This document shows positions 40,240 to 51,617 of a stretch of 64,000 nt of DNA, piece after piece. This DNA comes from Onchocerca lupi (taxonomy: Eukaryota; Nematoda; Chromadorea; Rhabditida; Onchocercidae): NCBI GenBank assembly GCA_028564675.1, contig JAOVVO010000053.1, positions 1-64,000 of the forward strand, in the 5' to 3' direction. A model generated the notes under the pieces. That model saw only the letters and a program-made list of their open reading frames with translations. It was not told the origin of the DNA and ran no database searches. Each line of letters begins with the position of its first letter. The stretch's first letter is position 1. The position numbers and the translations under genes were made by a program.

Positions 40240-42401
40240 ATTAAATCCAAAATCTCGAGGATGTAAAAAAATGATGGGGAAAATGATTTGACGTTTGAAT
40301 TTAATAAATATGGAAATTAATATGATAATTTTCAATTATAAAATATCGATCTATTAGAATATTTTTGATCATAGTTGAAATTTATTTCGTCCTTTTCTTT
40401 TCTAGAAAATCTTGAAAATCATTTTTCAAATTTGTGATAAATTTTCAAAAATTTTTCCTGAGCACTTTTTTTTACAGCATTTCCAGATTTGGGAATGGGA
40501 TTGCCGGAAAACTGTTCTAGAACTCTTCTTAAATCTAGTATATATGTAAATAATTTCTTACTTCATCCGGAATATTTACATTACATGAATTAGCTTTAGG
40601 TGTAACAATTAATTAGCCAGAACCATGAAATAACAAGTGGGAGTAAAAATTATATATAGTGTTTAAAAATTAAAGTCGAACGCATGAATGTTTCAAATTT
40701 AAATAATTTAATTTGCAGAAAACTTTTGAAATCCTCTTGATGCAACATTTGCAATCGTTGTGTACCTTACTGCTCAGCGCTGCTTGTTTTTATATTATTC
40801 GCTTATCAGTTATTGTTTTTCTATTTAATCATTTACTTAGTTATCCACTGGTCATCTCATTATCAGATCTGATTTAGAAATTAAAATCATTGCTTAACTT
40901 GTACTACCTTAATGATGCTATTAAAACAGCAACAAGATACTTTAATATTTTGTTCCGCTGAAATCTTCTGATCTCTCCATCCAGATTATTTGAATTACGA
41001 AACTTTCTGTTGTGCATTATTTATTGTTTTATTTCATTATCTTCATCTTCTACAAAATCGTGAAATCTTTTTTGTTGCAATGTGTAGATTTTTGGCATAG
41101 AACGATCAATGATGGTGCTGTTACTGTACTTATCATTTATCAATGCGAATGAATTGCCTTCTAATGCTTTGTTAAATTAATTACTTATGAAACTGACAAA
41201 TTGATTGTTTATAAATAAATCATGAAGAAAATCTATGATTGGCACTGATTACTAGCGCCAGTTTTTTTTTATTTTTTAATTACTTTTTTCTAGAGATAAT
41301 AATTTGCAAGTAATCTTCGGTGAAAATTCGCTAATAAATCTAATGTTCAAAGAAAATGTCAACTTATTTAAAGCTATTATCTTTCTGCTTCGCATAGCAT
41401 TTCATAAATTAGTTAATGATTTCTTGCCCCAGTCAGACTGAACTTCCAGATTAAACTCGTTTAATTTTTCTTCTGTGGCAAAAACGTCTGGAATTTGCTT
41501 AGTCTTAGGCTTAGATCATAAAAAAAACTTTATCTGTTTTTCACCAAAGCTAGCAATGTCAAACGTATCTTTTGATACAAAATGCTTTAGTTTTTTTATT
41601 ACTTGAACTTTACAAGCAAACTCTTCAGGACATCTTACTGCCATCTGCTCAATCTTTATCTCACAACCACATTCAGGAAACAAATTCAGGCGTATTTATG
41701 TGACAATAATTTCTGTCTGCTAAATCAATTTGAGGAATCACGTTTCCTGCGCTTTTGATTTTCACATCTTTCTTATTTTGGTTATTTTGGTTTCGCAGAC
41801 CTGCTCTATTAACATTAAGAATCAAATAAGAATTAAGGATTAAAGATTATATGTTACGAATTAGCTTGCTATTAATTGTCAACATATGATAAAAATCCAA
41901 ACTTCTGACAACAATAAAAATTAACACCTTTATAATTTATCTCTTTCGAATCTCTCGAATATTCCGACAAAAATCTGGGGTATCTGATTAAAATTAGACT
42001 TCCCGATTGATATGTATTACGATTGTTGGGTAATTCTCAAGAATCCAAGTTATGCGAAATATGTCAAAAGTTCAATGTGCTTTTTTATATCATTTTTTGA
42101 CGGGGTACTTATCATTTATCAATGTGAGTAAGATGATGCCGGATTTATTATGAATGCCAAAACATCATTATCATAATAATAAAATATAGTTTTAAAATCC
42201 ACAAATCGATTTTAAAATTAATTTCTAGGACATTCTATAACAGTACTGCTATCGACTCCTTAGCTATAATAGCAATGAATCATTATTCTAAACTATAAAT
42301 TCGTAATAATTTTATAAAACTTCCTATTTTAAATCCGAATGAATCATTCGAAAAATATAGGCAGGATAAGTTAAGTACCCAAATATTATTCTTTTTGTAA
42401 G
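40240..42401. other. Intergenic region between agrin and troponin C
   Basis: About 2.2 kb of AT-rich sequence. The agrin poly(A) signal AATAAA is at 40303-40308. The rest should include the troponin C promoter; I see no recognisable element or gene. Confidence 0.6.
40303..40308 (+). terminator. AATAAA poly(A) signal of agrin
   Basis: Canonical hexamer 64 bases after the agrin stop codon at 40237-40239. Confidence 0.65.
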
Positions 42402-44656
42402 ATGAACAGACAGCAAAGAGATACAATTCGAACTGAAGAAGTAAGTAACTATTCTAAGTTGATTCTAAATGATGTGTTGTAAAATAAACGGAAAAAAGCC
42501 GGTTCTCGAATTCCAACAAAATTTATATTTGTCTTTTAGCCACTCATCAGTTTTCGATTTTGCTCTCATAACTGACGAAGAAACATTCATTTTCTGTCAC
42601 AAGTTCTGCTGATTGTAAATCACTAATTTACGAGGCTACTATTTTTTTTTTTTTTTTTAAATGGTTAGTTAATTGTTTTAAGCAATTATGAAGTTAATGA
42701 CCAAAATGATTTCATTTGTTAAAAAAAAAGTCACGAGGAAGAAATGAATATAATCTAAAAAAAAAAAAAAGAAATGAACAAAATCTGAGTGAAGAAAGAT
42801 TAAGAACGTATTCTTTTATTAATTATAGTCTACTTTTTATATAAAAATTATATGTTTCATATTTTTTAGTCGAATTATGCCATTATTTTATAATGCAAGA
42901 TTTCAAAATATTAAAATTTTAAAATTTCAGGATGAGTCGAGTGATGCTGTTAGTCTACTTTCGCCAGAACAAGTTGAACGTATGTAAATTATTTTAATTC
43001 TTTGTTCAAAGTATTGAAATCATTAATTTTTTTTTTTAGCAAATCCAATTTTGTCACTTTTCTTGTATTGAACTTCAACAATTTAAAGTCTTCATTGCTG
43101 GTGATAGTTATCAAACTTTATCTTCTATCACTCTCTGTATATTTATATAGATACAATGAGCAAAATAATCGATAAACTAAATTTCATTCAAATTTTATTC
43201 AGAGTTTCGGAAATATTTCAATATGTTCGATAAGGAAAATAAAGGTTTTATCAAAGCAACACAAATTGGTCAAATTTTAAGAACTATGGGCCAAGCATTC
43301 GAAGAGCGGGACTTGAAGCAACTTATCAAAGAATTCGATACTGACGGTACTCTATCAAAAATTAAAATGAAAAAATTTTTCACATTTCAAAATATACTCC
43401 TGAAAATTTGAAGTTATTATCATGATTTTTTCATTAAATATCAATCAATACTTTGAAAAACTATCGTCTTAAAGTAACATCGTCATTTTCATCTTCAAGT
43501 CCATTTTTATTTAATATGAAGATTTTTTCCGAAATAGAACCATCAATAATCAATTCGACAGATGAGTTGGCAGAAATGGACGGATATATAACTTGATTCA
43601 AGATATTCAGTTGCGCATTGATTTAGATTGCATTATACTAAATAATCAAAAAAAAAAAAAAAAAATCAATGAATTTCAAATCGATAAATATGTTTTTCTT
43701 TCAAGATGAATTTCAAAAAGTTTCAAACATATCTGTGTAATTGTTAGTTTTCAATTAATAAAAACCGCGAATAAATTTATCGATTTAGGATCAGGTGAGA
43801 TTGAATTCGAAGAGTTTGCTGCAATGGCTGCTAATTTTGTTGTTGAAAATGGGAGCGATGACTTAGAGGACGAATTGCGAGAAGCATTTCGTTTGTACGA
43901 TAAGGAGGTAGGAAGAAAATTCTCTAATCTGATCAATTATAATAAAACTTTTTCGAGTTCCAAGTTGCATTAAAAAGGCAAGTAGAAACTTAATAAGCGA
44001 TTCATGGATTCAACCCAAAATTGCCTTTCTAGCTTTGCCGGAACTATTCTCCACATGGCCAATCTTGAATCCGACAAACTTACGAGAAATATTTTTGCAT
44101 AATTTCAAGTTTGATATGTTGTCTTTTGAATATAAGCGAGATTAACAGTTCAACGAAGCAATCAATAATTTAACAGACAATATATTCAGTGTTGCCAATT
44201 AAATCTTGATTTACAATGCCTAGATAGTCTGGCTTATCTTGTGAACATCAATGACAAGTCAGAAAAGTTCTTTAATTTTATGGTATCATTTTTTAATTTC
44301 TAATTTTAAGGGTAACGGTTACATCGCTGTATCAGATTTGCGTGACATCTTACGCGCATTGGACGAAAATATCTCGGAGGAAGAATTGGACGAAATGATT
44401 GCTGATATTGATACTGATGGTTCCGGTACTGTTGACTTTGACGGTGAGTTAGAATTTTATATTATTTTAAAAACGATATAAAATAGTATGAAAAGATGAT
44501 CTATCAATTTTGCTACAATTTATCTAGGCTCATTTTTAATTCCTCTCAGATCAATCATACCTTGTCAGCCTATCATTTTTTCTTCTTCTTTTCTGTGCGA
44601 TTCTTTTTAGAAATTGCTTATTTTTAGAATTTATGGAAATGATGTCCGGTGAATGA
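42402..44656 (+). CDS. tnc-2: Troponin C (tnc-2 type), EF-hand calcium sensor of muscle
   Basis: Thin-filament calcium sensor that binds troponin I and T. Six exons: 42402-42440, 42931-42979, 43203-43346, 43789-43907, 44311-44443, 44628-44656 (TGA), all phases match, 170 residues. Four EF-hands: loop I (DKENKGFIKATQ) ends in Q instead of the bidentate E; loop II (DTDGSGEIEFEE) is complete; loop III (DKEGNGYIAVSD) ends in D; loop IV (DTDGSGTVDFDE) is complete. Calcium binding is therefore expected mainly at II and IV, the usual pattern for invertebrate troponin C. The stretch RTMGQAFEERDLKQLIKEFD and the tail EFMEMMSGE fit the pharyngeal tnc-2 orthologue better than pat-10, which I recall as more divergent. 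The acidic N-terminal 34 residues are longer than in C. elegans. Poly(A) signals are at 44693 and 44739. Confidence 0.93.
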
Positions 44657-45258
44657 TCAACTGAAAAACATCGGAAATATAATATAAAATAAAATAAAAC
44701 TCTTCAAAGTATATTATTGTCGAAATCCTAAATTACGCAATAAATTATGTTGCATAACTTTGTTTCTCTTCTGTTTTCATGCAATAAACCAGATATCAAA
44801 AAAGATTATACAATTTATTCCACTTTCGTTACATTTTATGCGGAATTGGGAAATATTTACATTTTTCATTCAATTATTTTTCGATTTCGGGATATGATCC
44901 ATATCAGTGACTGGTAATCATAGTAATATACACTCCCAGAATATAACCGGATCCATTTGACATAAACTTGAAATTTATATAACCAAGTCCATGTATTCTG
45001 GAAACAAGCGTGAAAATCAGCAAACTTCTGTGACAAGAGTCACTGGTTTACTGTATCTTGGAAAAGAAATTTTCATTGATTGGGCCGCAGTGAAAATTAA
45101 TGTCTACACGATCTGGAATGAGCGTTGCTTTGATCTCTGGTCGTTAGGGAATGATTTGAGTTGTATTTGTATTACTGTTAGGTCTGTAATGAAATATGGA
45201 ATAAATAGGCGAATGAACGAGATTTGCTTGTCGATTAATTAGTTGGCAAGCTAAAGAG
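44657..45258. other. Intergenic region between troponin C and mrps-16
   Basis: About 600 bases. It contains the troponin C poly(A) signals and presumably the promoter of the downstream three-gene cluster. The 83-codon open frame across 44991-45242 has no recognisable similarity and is probably chance. Confidence 0.6.
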
Positions 45259-46093
45259 ATGATAAGAAACGCGAACAAACTGAAATACGCAGCTGGTAGA
45301 CCGTCGATTGGTTTGGCATTATTTGGATGTAAAAATCGTCCTGCATATCGGATTGTCGTATTCCCAGATAAAGCATATGGGCGACATCACGAAGGAAGTA
45401 TTATTGAAGAGGTAAGTTATTTTTAACTGTTTATTTACATCCATGCTAGAAATGAAGTTGTTTTTATGCCAAAGATTAGAATATACGATAATTAGATACT
45501 AATATCTGCCAGCAACTTTTACGAAGTTGATGGTGCATCTAACTTTGGCATTGCTGCAATACTTTTCCAGTTCTTCAACATTTTTTATAGAGATAATTTG
45601 AATATATGTGTCAAATCCTATAGCTTACCATGACTTAAATGAATGCAAAAAATGAATGTAGTCAGTCTATTCAAATAATCAATTTAAGCTTGGTGTTTTT
45701 GACCCGCTGCCCAATTTTCGAAACGAGAAATTAGTTGCATGTGATATTACTCGTGTGAAATATTGGATTGGAGAACGTAACGCACATATATCGCCATCTC
45801 TTTTGGAAATTTTAGGTACTGACTTTTTTTCAATTAAGAATACATAAATTCATTTCTCATTTTAGTTACCATCCACTGGGAATTAAATATTTAGATTTTG
45901 TGTTTTAATTACAGGTGTAAAAATTTCAGGACTTTGGGGAGTGCTACCAATACATCCGAAGACTTTTATTCGTGCGCGATATCATCTCGAAGAATTGGAA
46001 GAAACCAAATTAAAAGCTCATTCTGTAGCATCTCAATCAAGTTCACAAGAAGTAGAATTAAAGGAAAAAACTGAAGAAGTGAACACTCTCTGA
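45259..46093 (+). CDS. mrps-16: Mitochondrial small-subunit ribosomal protein bS16m
   Basis: Component of the mitochondrial 28S ribosomal subunit. Exons 45259-45411, 45689-45815 and 45930-46093 (TGA) give 147 residues, close to the human protein's 137. The N-terminal half has the S16 pattern: IGLALFGCKNRPAYRIVVF (bacterial IRLARxGxKKRPxYxIVV), then the G-x-F-D-P turn (LGVFDPLPN) and the second half VKYWIGERNAHIS followed by GLWGVLPIHP. The last exon can start at either of two acceptors 15 bases apart (45915 or 45930); the later one fits homologues better. The C-terminus carries a lysine/glutamate-rich tail. It is the first gene of a likely operon, with the next start 124 bases downstream. Confidence 0.92.
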
Positions 46094-46186
46094 AGGATGT
46101 GAAAAAGAATAAGTTTCAAAACGAAGAAAAGGATTAGGAGAAAATTTATTTCTAGAACCAGAGAATAAGACAATCAAAATTAAAAA

Positions 46187-46192
46187 AATAAA
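46187..46192 (+). terminator. AATAAA poly(A) signal of mrps-16
   Basis: Hexamer 94 bases after the mrps-16 stop and 26 bases before the first ATG of the receptor gene, as expected at an operon junction. Confidence 0.55.
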
Positions 46193-46217
46193 CTGTGGAG
46201 AATTATCTAAAGACGAT

Positions 46218-49200
46218 ATGCTACACATTAGCAATGAAAAAAAGAAAACTTCCTTGCACATGAAATATTTCTTGGCAACGTTTTGCACATACAGCATATT
46301 TTTTGTCGATCATGTCTCTGCAGAATGTCGGGAACAAGTTGTAATGTTACCTCGCAATTCACATAACTCCAAAATCTTCCGAAATCTCTATATATTCGAA
46401 AATGATACACAAAAATGTAATGAAGCAGAAGCTTTATTGATATCATCTCGACCTTCTTTTTGTGATTCTCGTGATTTGAATGTAACTTTTTCATCCGTTG
46501 CTGTATTACCAAGTGGGATCAATATGTAAGTTCAAAATTTTTATTGTCGAGATAATATAAAACTTCTTCATAAGTTATTTCCCTTAAGAAATTGAATTGT
46601 TATTGACCAATAAATATTCGTTTATATACGATTGAACTTATATAGGTAAACTTCCAATTGATTTCTGTTGGCTTTTATATTTGTCTTAAATCATAAATTC
46701 TTTGTAGAGAAGTAACAGTGTTAGTTATTGCCATTATCATAAAATACATTCTATAATCGGTATGAGAACTTTTCGAAATTTGGATCTTGGAATCTACAGT
46801 TTAAAAATTCTATTCTTCTGTTGTTTCTTTTCGTGTTAAACTTTATAGATTGCCATACATTTTACTTAATGTTTCTATTTGGATTAATAATCCAATCTCA
46901 TCCGTATTTCTTCGATTGGAATGTTTAGAAGCGCCAAATTTGGAAGACGATTATTGTCATGATCACGAGGTTTGTTTGTGTTCTAAATAATTTCTGCAGA
47001 AAAATATTTCGCATTTTTTTATGATTTCCGCGTTAAGTTTTGATACTTATGTAATTGATAATATGTAATCCATTCTCAGTTTCTGTTTTTTGAAATAGAA
47101 TTAGGTCACTCATTAATATGAATTATGAAATTTTTCGGTATGACATTTTCCTCATTATCTCCTCAATTAAGTTTCGAAATTTTCTTTCTGGGAAATTCTT
47201 GTAGAATTTCTCTTACAATTATGTTTCCTTTATAACTAGAATGCCCGCAACTTTTTAGGAACAGTATCGAAGATGGGGACGTATGATATGGCCTTGTCGT
47301 TCTCTGACTCTTTCTGAACCGGATCTTGTCAACTATCCATATTTTTTTGGTTATCATTGTTTTCGTCTTTCTTCTTATTCTCATTACCGTTTAAATGTGT
47401 CATGTGCTCCAAATTTATGCAGGTGTGTTGTGTTACTTTAATAAATGAATGAAATAATTGTTAGCTTAGCAATTTATTTGCCCAATTGTTATAATTATCT
47501 AATTGGTTTGTATAAATCTCAATCACTAAAAAGTGAAAAGATAGTACACAATAAATTTTTTGCTGAAAATCGAAAGTTATAAACATTTAGTATGATGGAA
47601 AAAATGCTGAAATTTACTTTATTCGAACACTATATTTATAGGAAATCGTTCATTGTTACGATACCGGAAGAGACTCAAGTGCACCCTGCTATAAATCGTT
47701 TCTATAATAAAGATGCTACGAATGGTGAAAATTATTGGTCACCACTTGTTTCTGTGGATTTAACTTTGCGGGATGTAAGTTCATAGTTGATAAATGGACA
47801 ATTAGATATGAGTTTTTTACGGAACTTCAACAAACTGTTTGGATCTCATTGTCAAATTTTTTAGGAGTCTATTACTGCTTTTGAAATAACAGTATGATTA
47901 TTAGAGTCAACTGATGCATTTGGTTCAATTTTCATAAAATAAGAAAGTCTGTATTTAGAGCAATTTCAAATAGTTGTAGGCAAATTACATTATACGCTAG
48001 ACAAAGTTGGCGCTACACAACTGTCTATCGTGTAAGCCGTTCTTATTAAGTTATGGTATCTTCCCATTAAACAGCTGTCTTTATCATTTAACTTCTACCG
48101 ATATAATAAATTCAAATCATGTTTTATCATTTAAAAAGTGTTTTTGAGAGGGTGGTAATTCGTTATGAAAGGCAACCATCTTTCGTAGCTGCTCGAATTT
48201 CTATTGCTGTTTTTGAAACGATCGCTTCCTCTTCTTTTCATCTCTTTACGGATACGTTAGATGCTGACGCTGTTGAATATGAGTGGAAAAACGTCCCAGC
48301 CGGGAATTTCACTGCGTATTTATACGTTAGCCGAATAGATTGTAATCTAATATGTAGCAGCGATACTTCGGATGAATGTATTTTATGTCCAAATACAAGA
48401 ATTCATTTCACCGTTGAAGAAGAAAAAATTTGGTTTTCGGTATCTGTGAAAACTTTATTATTTTATGGTATTTTTATCACTGGTTAGTTTCTGCTTTTTT
48501 AAATTGCATAATTTTCGAATTTTTCAAGGATGTCGGAACTATTAATAATTAATAATAATACAGTTTCAAATTCTAACATCATATTACATTTAAGTATGAT
48601 ATTTTCCATCATTTGGGCTGAAGAATTTCTTCTGTATTTTATATCAGTAAAGAAAAAAAACAAAAAAAACGAAAAAACGAAACAAACTTATTTTTAAAAC
48701 GGAATAATAAGCAGTCTGTTTTTGCACAAAAATGCATGATGAGATGACTTAATCATCTCAGTATTTTCAATTTATGATGATTGAATTAACTATTCTTCTG
48801 CCTTTACTCTGTAAATGCGATTTACTCATATAATCCAATTTTTTTTTTACTTTGTTTCTTCAAGATATAATTCTTATTTCTCGATGACCTTTTCCGCTTC
48901 ACTTGATCTTATTAAATAATCATTCTATAATAATTATTTTAACTAACGAATAAATTAAAATAAATTGGGCCCTTATTTCAAGAAATTTTTATTTGGTCAC
49001 ATCTGAGATATGATTATAATACACATGAAAAAATCTGCTAAACTAAATGTTTAGATAGTTATGGCACTTTTGAAACCATATGACCATCATTCATTCATTT
49101 GCTTTCTTTTATTGTTCAAGAATTGATTTTTTTTTTTTTTTTTTTTTTTGGCATATAAACAATCTTTTTCCCATCTCCATATTTCTTTCCAATTAAAAAT

Positions 49201-51229
49201 GAAAATATTTAATTTTATTCTTTCCAATTAAAAATGAAAATATTTAATTTGAACTTCGTTCTTTAAAATTAAGTATTTTCGGAATAAAATTAAATATATT
49301 CGCAGGAGCTGCGATTTTGTGTTTTATTGCTGCGATGGCTTTTTGGATCTTTTTTTGGACGGGCAAGTGCTGTCAAAAAGTCTCGTTACCGGAAGTATCA
49401 TTTTCACAGCGAACAACTGTTTTTATTGTATATACTGACGACTCTGAACCTCATTCTGATTGCATCACTGTACTTGCAGAAATACTGCAACGCGATGCAA
49501 ATGTGGATGTTTTCATTGATCAGCTTGAATTAAAATGTTCAAGTAAGTACATTTTTTAATTATTTAAATTTGTAGAAGTATTTTGTCAGGTTCGGAAAAA
49601 GACTTGGTGATGAGGCAGTCTTTTATTCAGATTTTTCGAGATTATCTATGTGAGTTGAATGATGATTTCGCGAACTAGTTTTTCGCTTTTTTTCTAGTTT
49701 TTCTAACATTTCAGAATTTTAAACATTTAACAAATTTTTAAATTATTTTCAATCGATACAATCCGGCAGTTTCTTTTCCCTGACTAAAATTGACATAAGT
49801 CTTATTAAATTTTTCTTCTTTTTATTTCCATCACCTCAGTTTTTATTTGAAATCATATTTCAGAAGCACTTCCATTAAGATGGTTCTTCAATAAGTTTGC
49901 AGTGGCTAATCATGTCATGCTAATTTTTTCTGAGGGTGCAAATGCCATCCTTCGCGGAGAAAGCCTCATTCAGCGGCAGCCATTTCCTGAATTCTTCTCC
50001 ATCGCGCTTAATATGTTGATAACGGTTGGTCCTAAATCACACATAATATATTTCTGAATTCCGATGCAGCATTTACAACAAAATCTTAACGAAGATTGAC
50101 TTGTTATTAAGGAAAAGTGAACAGTTAAAGAAATTAAAGTAGATTTTATAATGTTCTTGCTTCTTATTCGGAGTGTTTAAGAGCCTATTACTTTTTTGAA
50201 AGATTTTAGGAATGCAGTAAAGATGTCGCTAAGCGGTCTGTAAAACTACTATCAGAAGTTAACCTGCGCTTCACATTTGCCTATATGACCTATTCTCCGT
50301 CGTCAGTGATCCCCGAAGAATTTTCCACTTTGCCTATCAATACATTCAAATTGCCTGAGCAGGTACGCCTGTTTAATCATGTACTTTTATAATATAAGCT
50401 TTTATTTTCAATTTATTTTTCCATTTTAAATGAATTTAGATTCAAAATCTTATTTCATGGTTGCATAATCAACCATCTGATATCTACGTGGATATGTGTG
50501 TTGATATTTCGCATTTGAAAAATGCTATAAATAAAGTTGTGGAATATCGACATAGGAACCCAAATTGGTTGGCAGAGAGATTACAAACGATGCGCAAGGT
50601 AAATTTGAATCAAATTTTATAATAGTCAGTTACCATAGAATTTTTGGTGAAATTAAAATTAGGTAAAATATTATACTAGTTTAATTTTTTTAAATAGACT
50701 GTTGAGGTTTTGCTGTAATGTAAATATAAATTATTGGTATAGATCAAAGCTAAACTTCTCTTCTGGTATTCAGTTTCTCTTTTCTATTTATTTGACATTG
50801 TACGCGAATTTTGTGATAGAAGAGTTTTCTTCAGGATTCCGAATCTGGTTTTGCACCAGAAAATGTTCCTTTCCAAGTAAGTCGTTCAATGTTAACACCC
50901 GAAGACCAAGTTCATATTGCGGAAAAATTGAATCTGGAACCACCTGACATTCATAACTCGATGGTTAGCCATTTTCAGTAATGTCCAGTTTGCTTCACTG
51001 ATTGTATTTTGTGATTCTCTTAGTTATTTGACCTATCAATCTTGATTATTCTTGATGATCAAATTCAAATCAAATAAAAGTTTTTTCATTTTAGGAAGAA
51101 ATTGTTCCTAAAGCAGATGCTCTTGCTTTGATAGGATCACCGGATGATAGCAGCTTCGATACTGATGATTCCGCATCCGAAAAAATACATCTGCAGCAAT
51201 TTTTGACAGTGAAACTAAATTACCCGTAA
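46218..51229 (+). CDS. ilcr-1: IL-17 receptor-like transmembrane protein with SEFIR domain
   Basis: Type I membrane receptor predicted to bind IL-17-like cytokine and to recruit an ACT1-like adaptor through SEFIR-SEFIR contact. Exons: 46218-46525, 46849-46969, 47259-47422, 47642-47774, 47961-48031 (least certain, unusual GAG acceptor), 48139-48482, 49306-49542, 49864-50024, 50210-50362, 50440-50598, 50835-50963, 51095-51229 (TAA); about 704 residues. The ATG at 46260 begins a good signal peptide (MKYFLATFCTYSIFFVDHVSA). The ectodomain is cysteine-rich with two fibronectin-like parts. The membrane segment is encoded across 48482/49306 (LFYGIFITG then AAILCFIAAMAFWIFF). The SEFIR domain starts VFIVYTDDSEPHSDCITVLA, with VDVFIDQLE and the second block VANHVMLIFSEGA, matching IL-17RA boxes. 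The tail is acidic. Orthology to ilcr-1 rather than ilcr-2 rests on the neighbours. Confidence 0.88.
49183..49250 (+). repeat. 35-bp tandem duplication in receptor intron
   Basis: TTCTTTCCAATTAAAAATGA followed by AAATATTTAATTT occurs twice in tandem at a 35-base spacing, directly upstream of the exon that encodes the membrane segment and start of SEFIR (49306). Confidence 0.9.
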
Positions 51230-51617
51230 AAACTATACAATTCAATAATGCTTATCATATGACCCTTCATAATTTTTCTTTTCGTTGATACATATTGTCT
51301 CAAAGCACTGATACTTTATGCAATTATAAGCTTTGTATTTCATTTGAATAAATTGTACAGTTCCATTTTTTTTCCCTGCGTTGTGTTTATATGCTTAAAC
51401 ACAATATTTAGACATTTTATTACTTTATTGTTTGAATTGTTTATTGTCCATGGAATTTTGTGCCATTTCACAATAAATTCAAATTTTAATCGGTTCATAT
51501 TACTTTTGCACCTTGCGCTACCAGTTCCAAACTTATCGCTATTTCGCAAATTTAGGATTAAGTTGCTTAATGAGATTCATATCTGATCAAATTACGAAAT
51601 TACAAATTTAGGTTCAG
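51230..51617. other. Intercistronic gap between receptor and zinc-finger gene
   Basis: 388 bases holding an AATAAA signal at 51347-51352 and ending in TTTAGGTTCAG immediately before the ATG of the next gene. No open frame with recognisable similarity. Confidence 0.6.
51613..51617 (+). promoter_or_regulatory. Likely spliced-leader trans-splice acceptor
   Basis: TTCAG ends exactly one base before the ATG at 51618 and no upstream exon is visible. In nematodes such an acceptor abutting the start codon usually receives a spliced leader. Not provable without transcripts. Confidence 0.5.

Noticed and set aside
44991..45242. 83-codon plus-strand open frame upstream of mrps-16
   Set aside because: Different frame from mrps-16, no similarity, starts from a non-ATG or poor context; more likely 5' flank.
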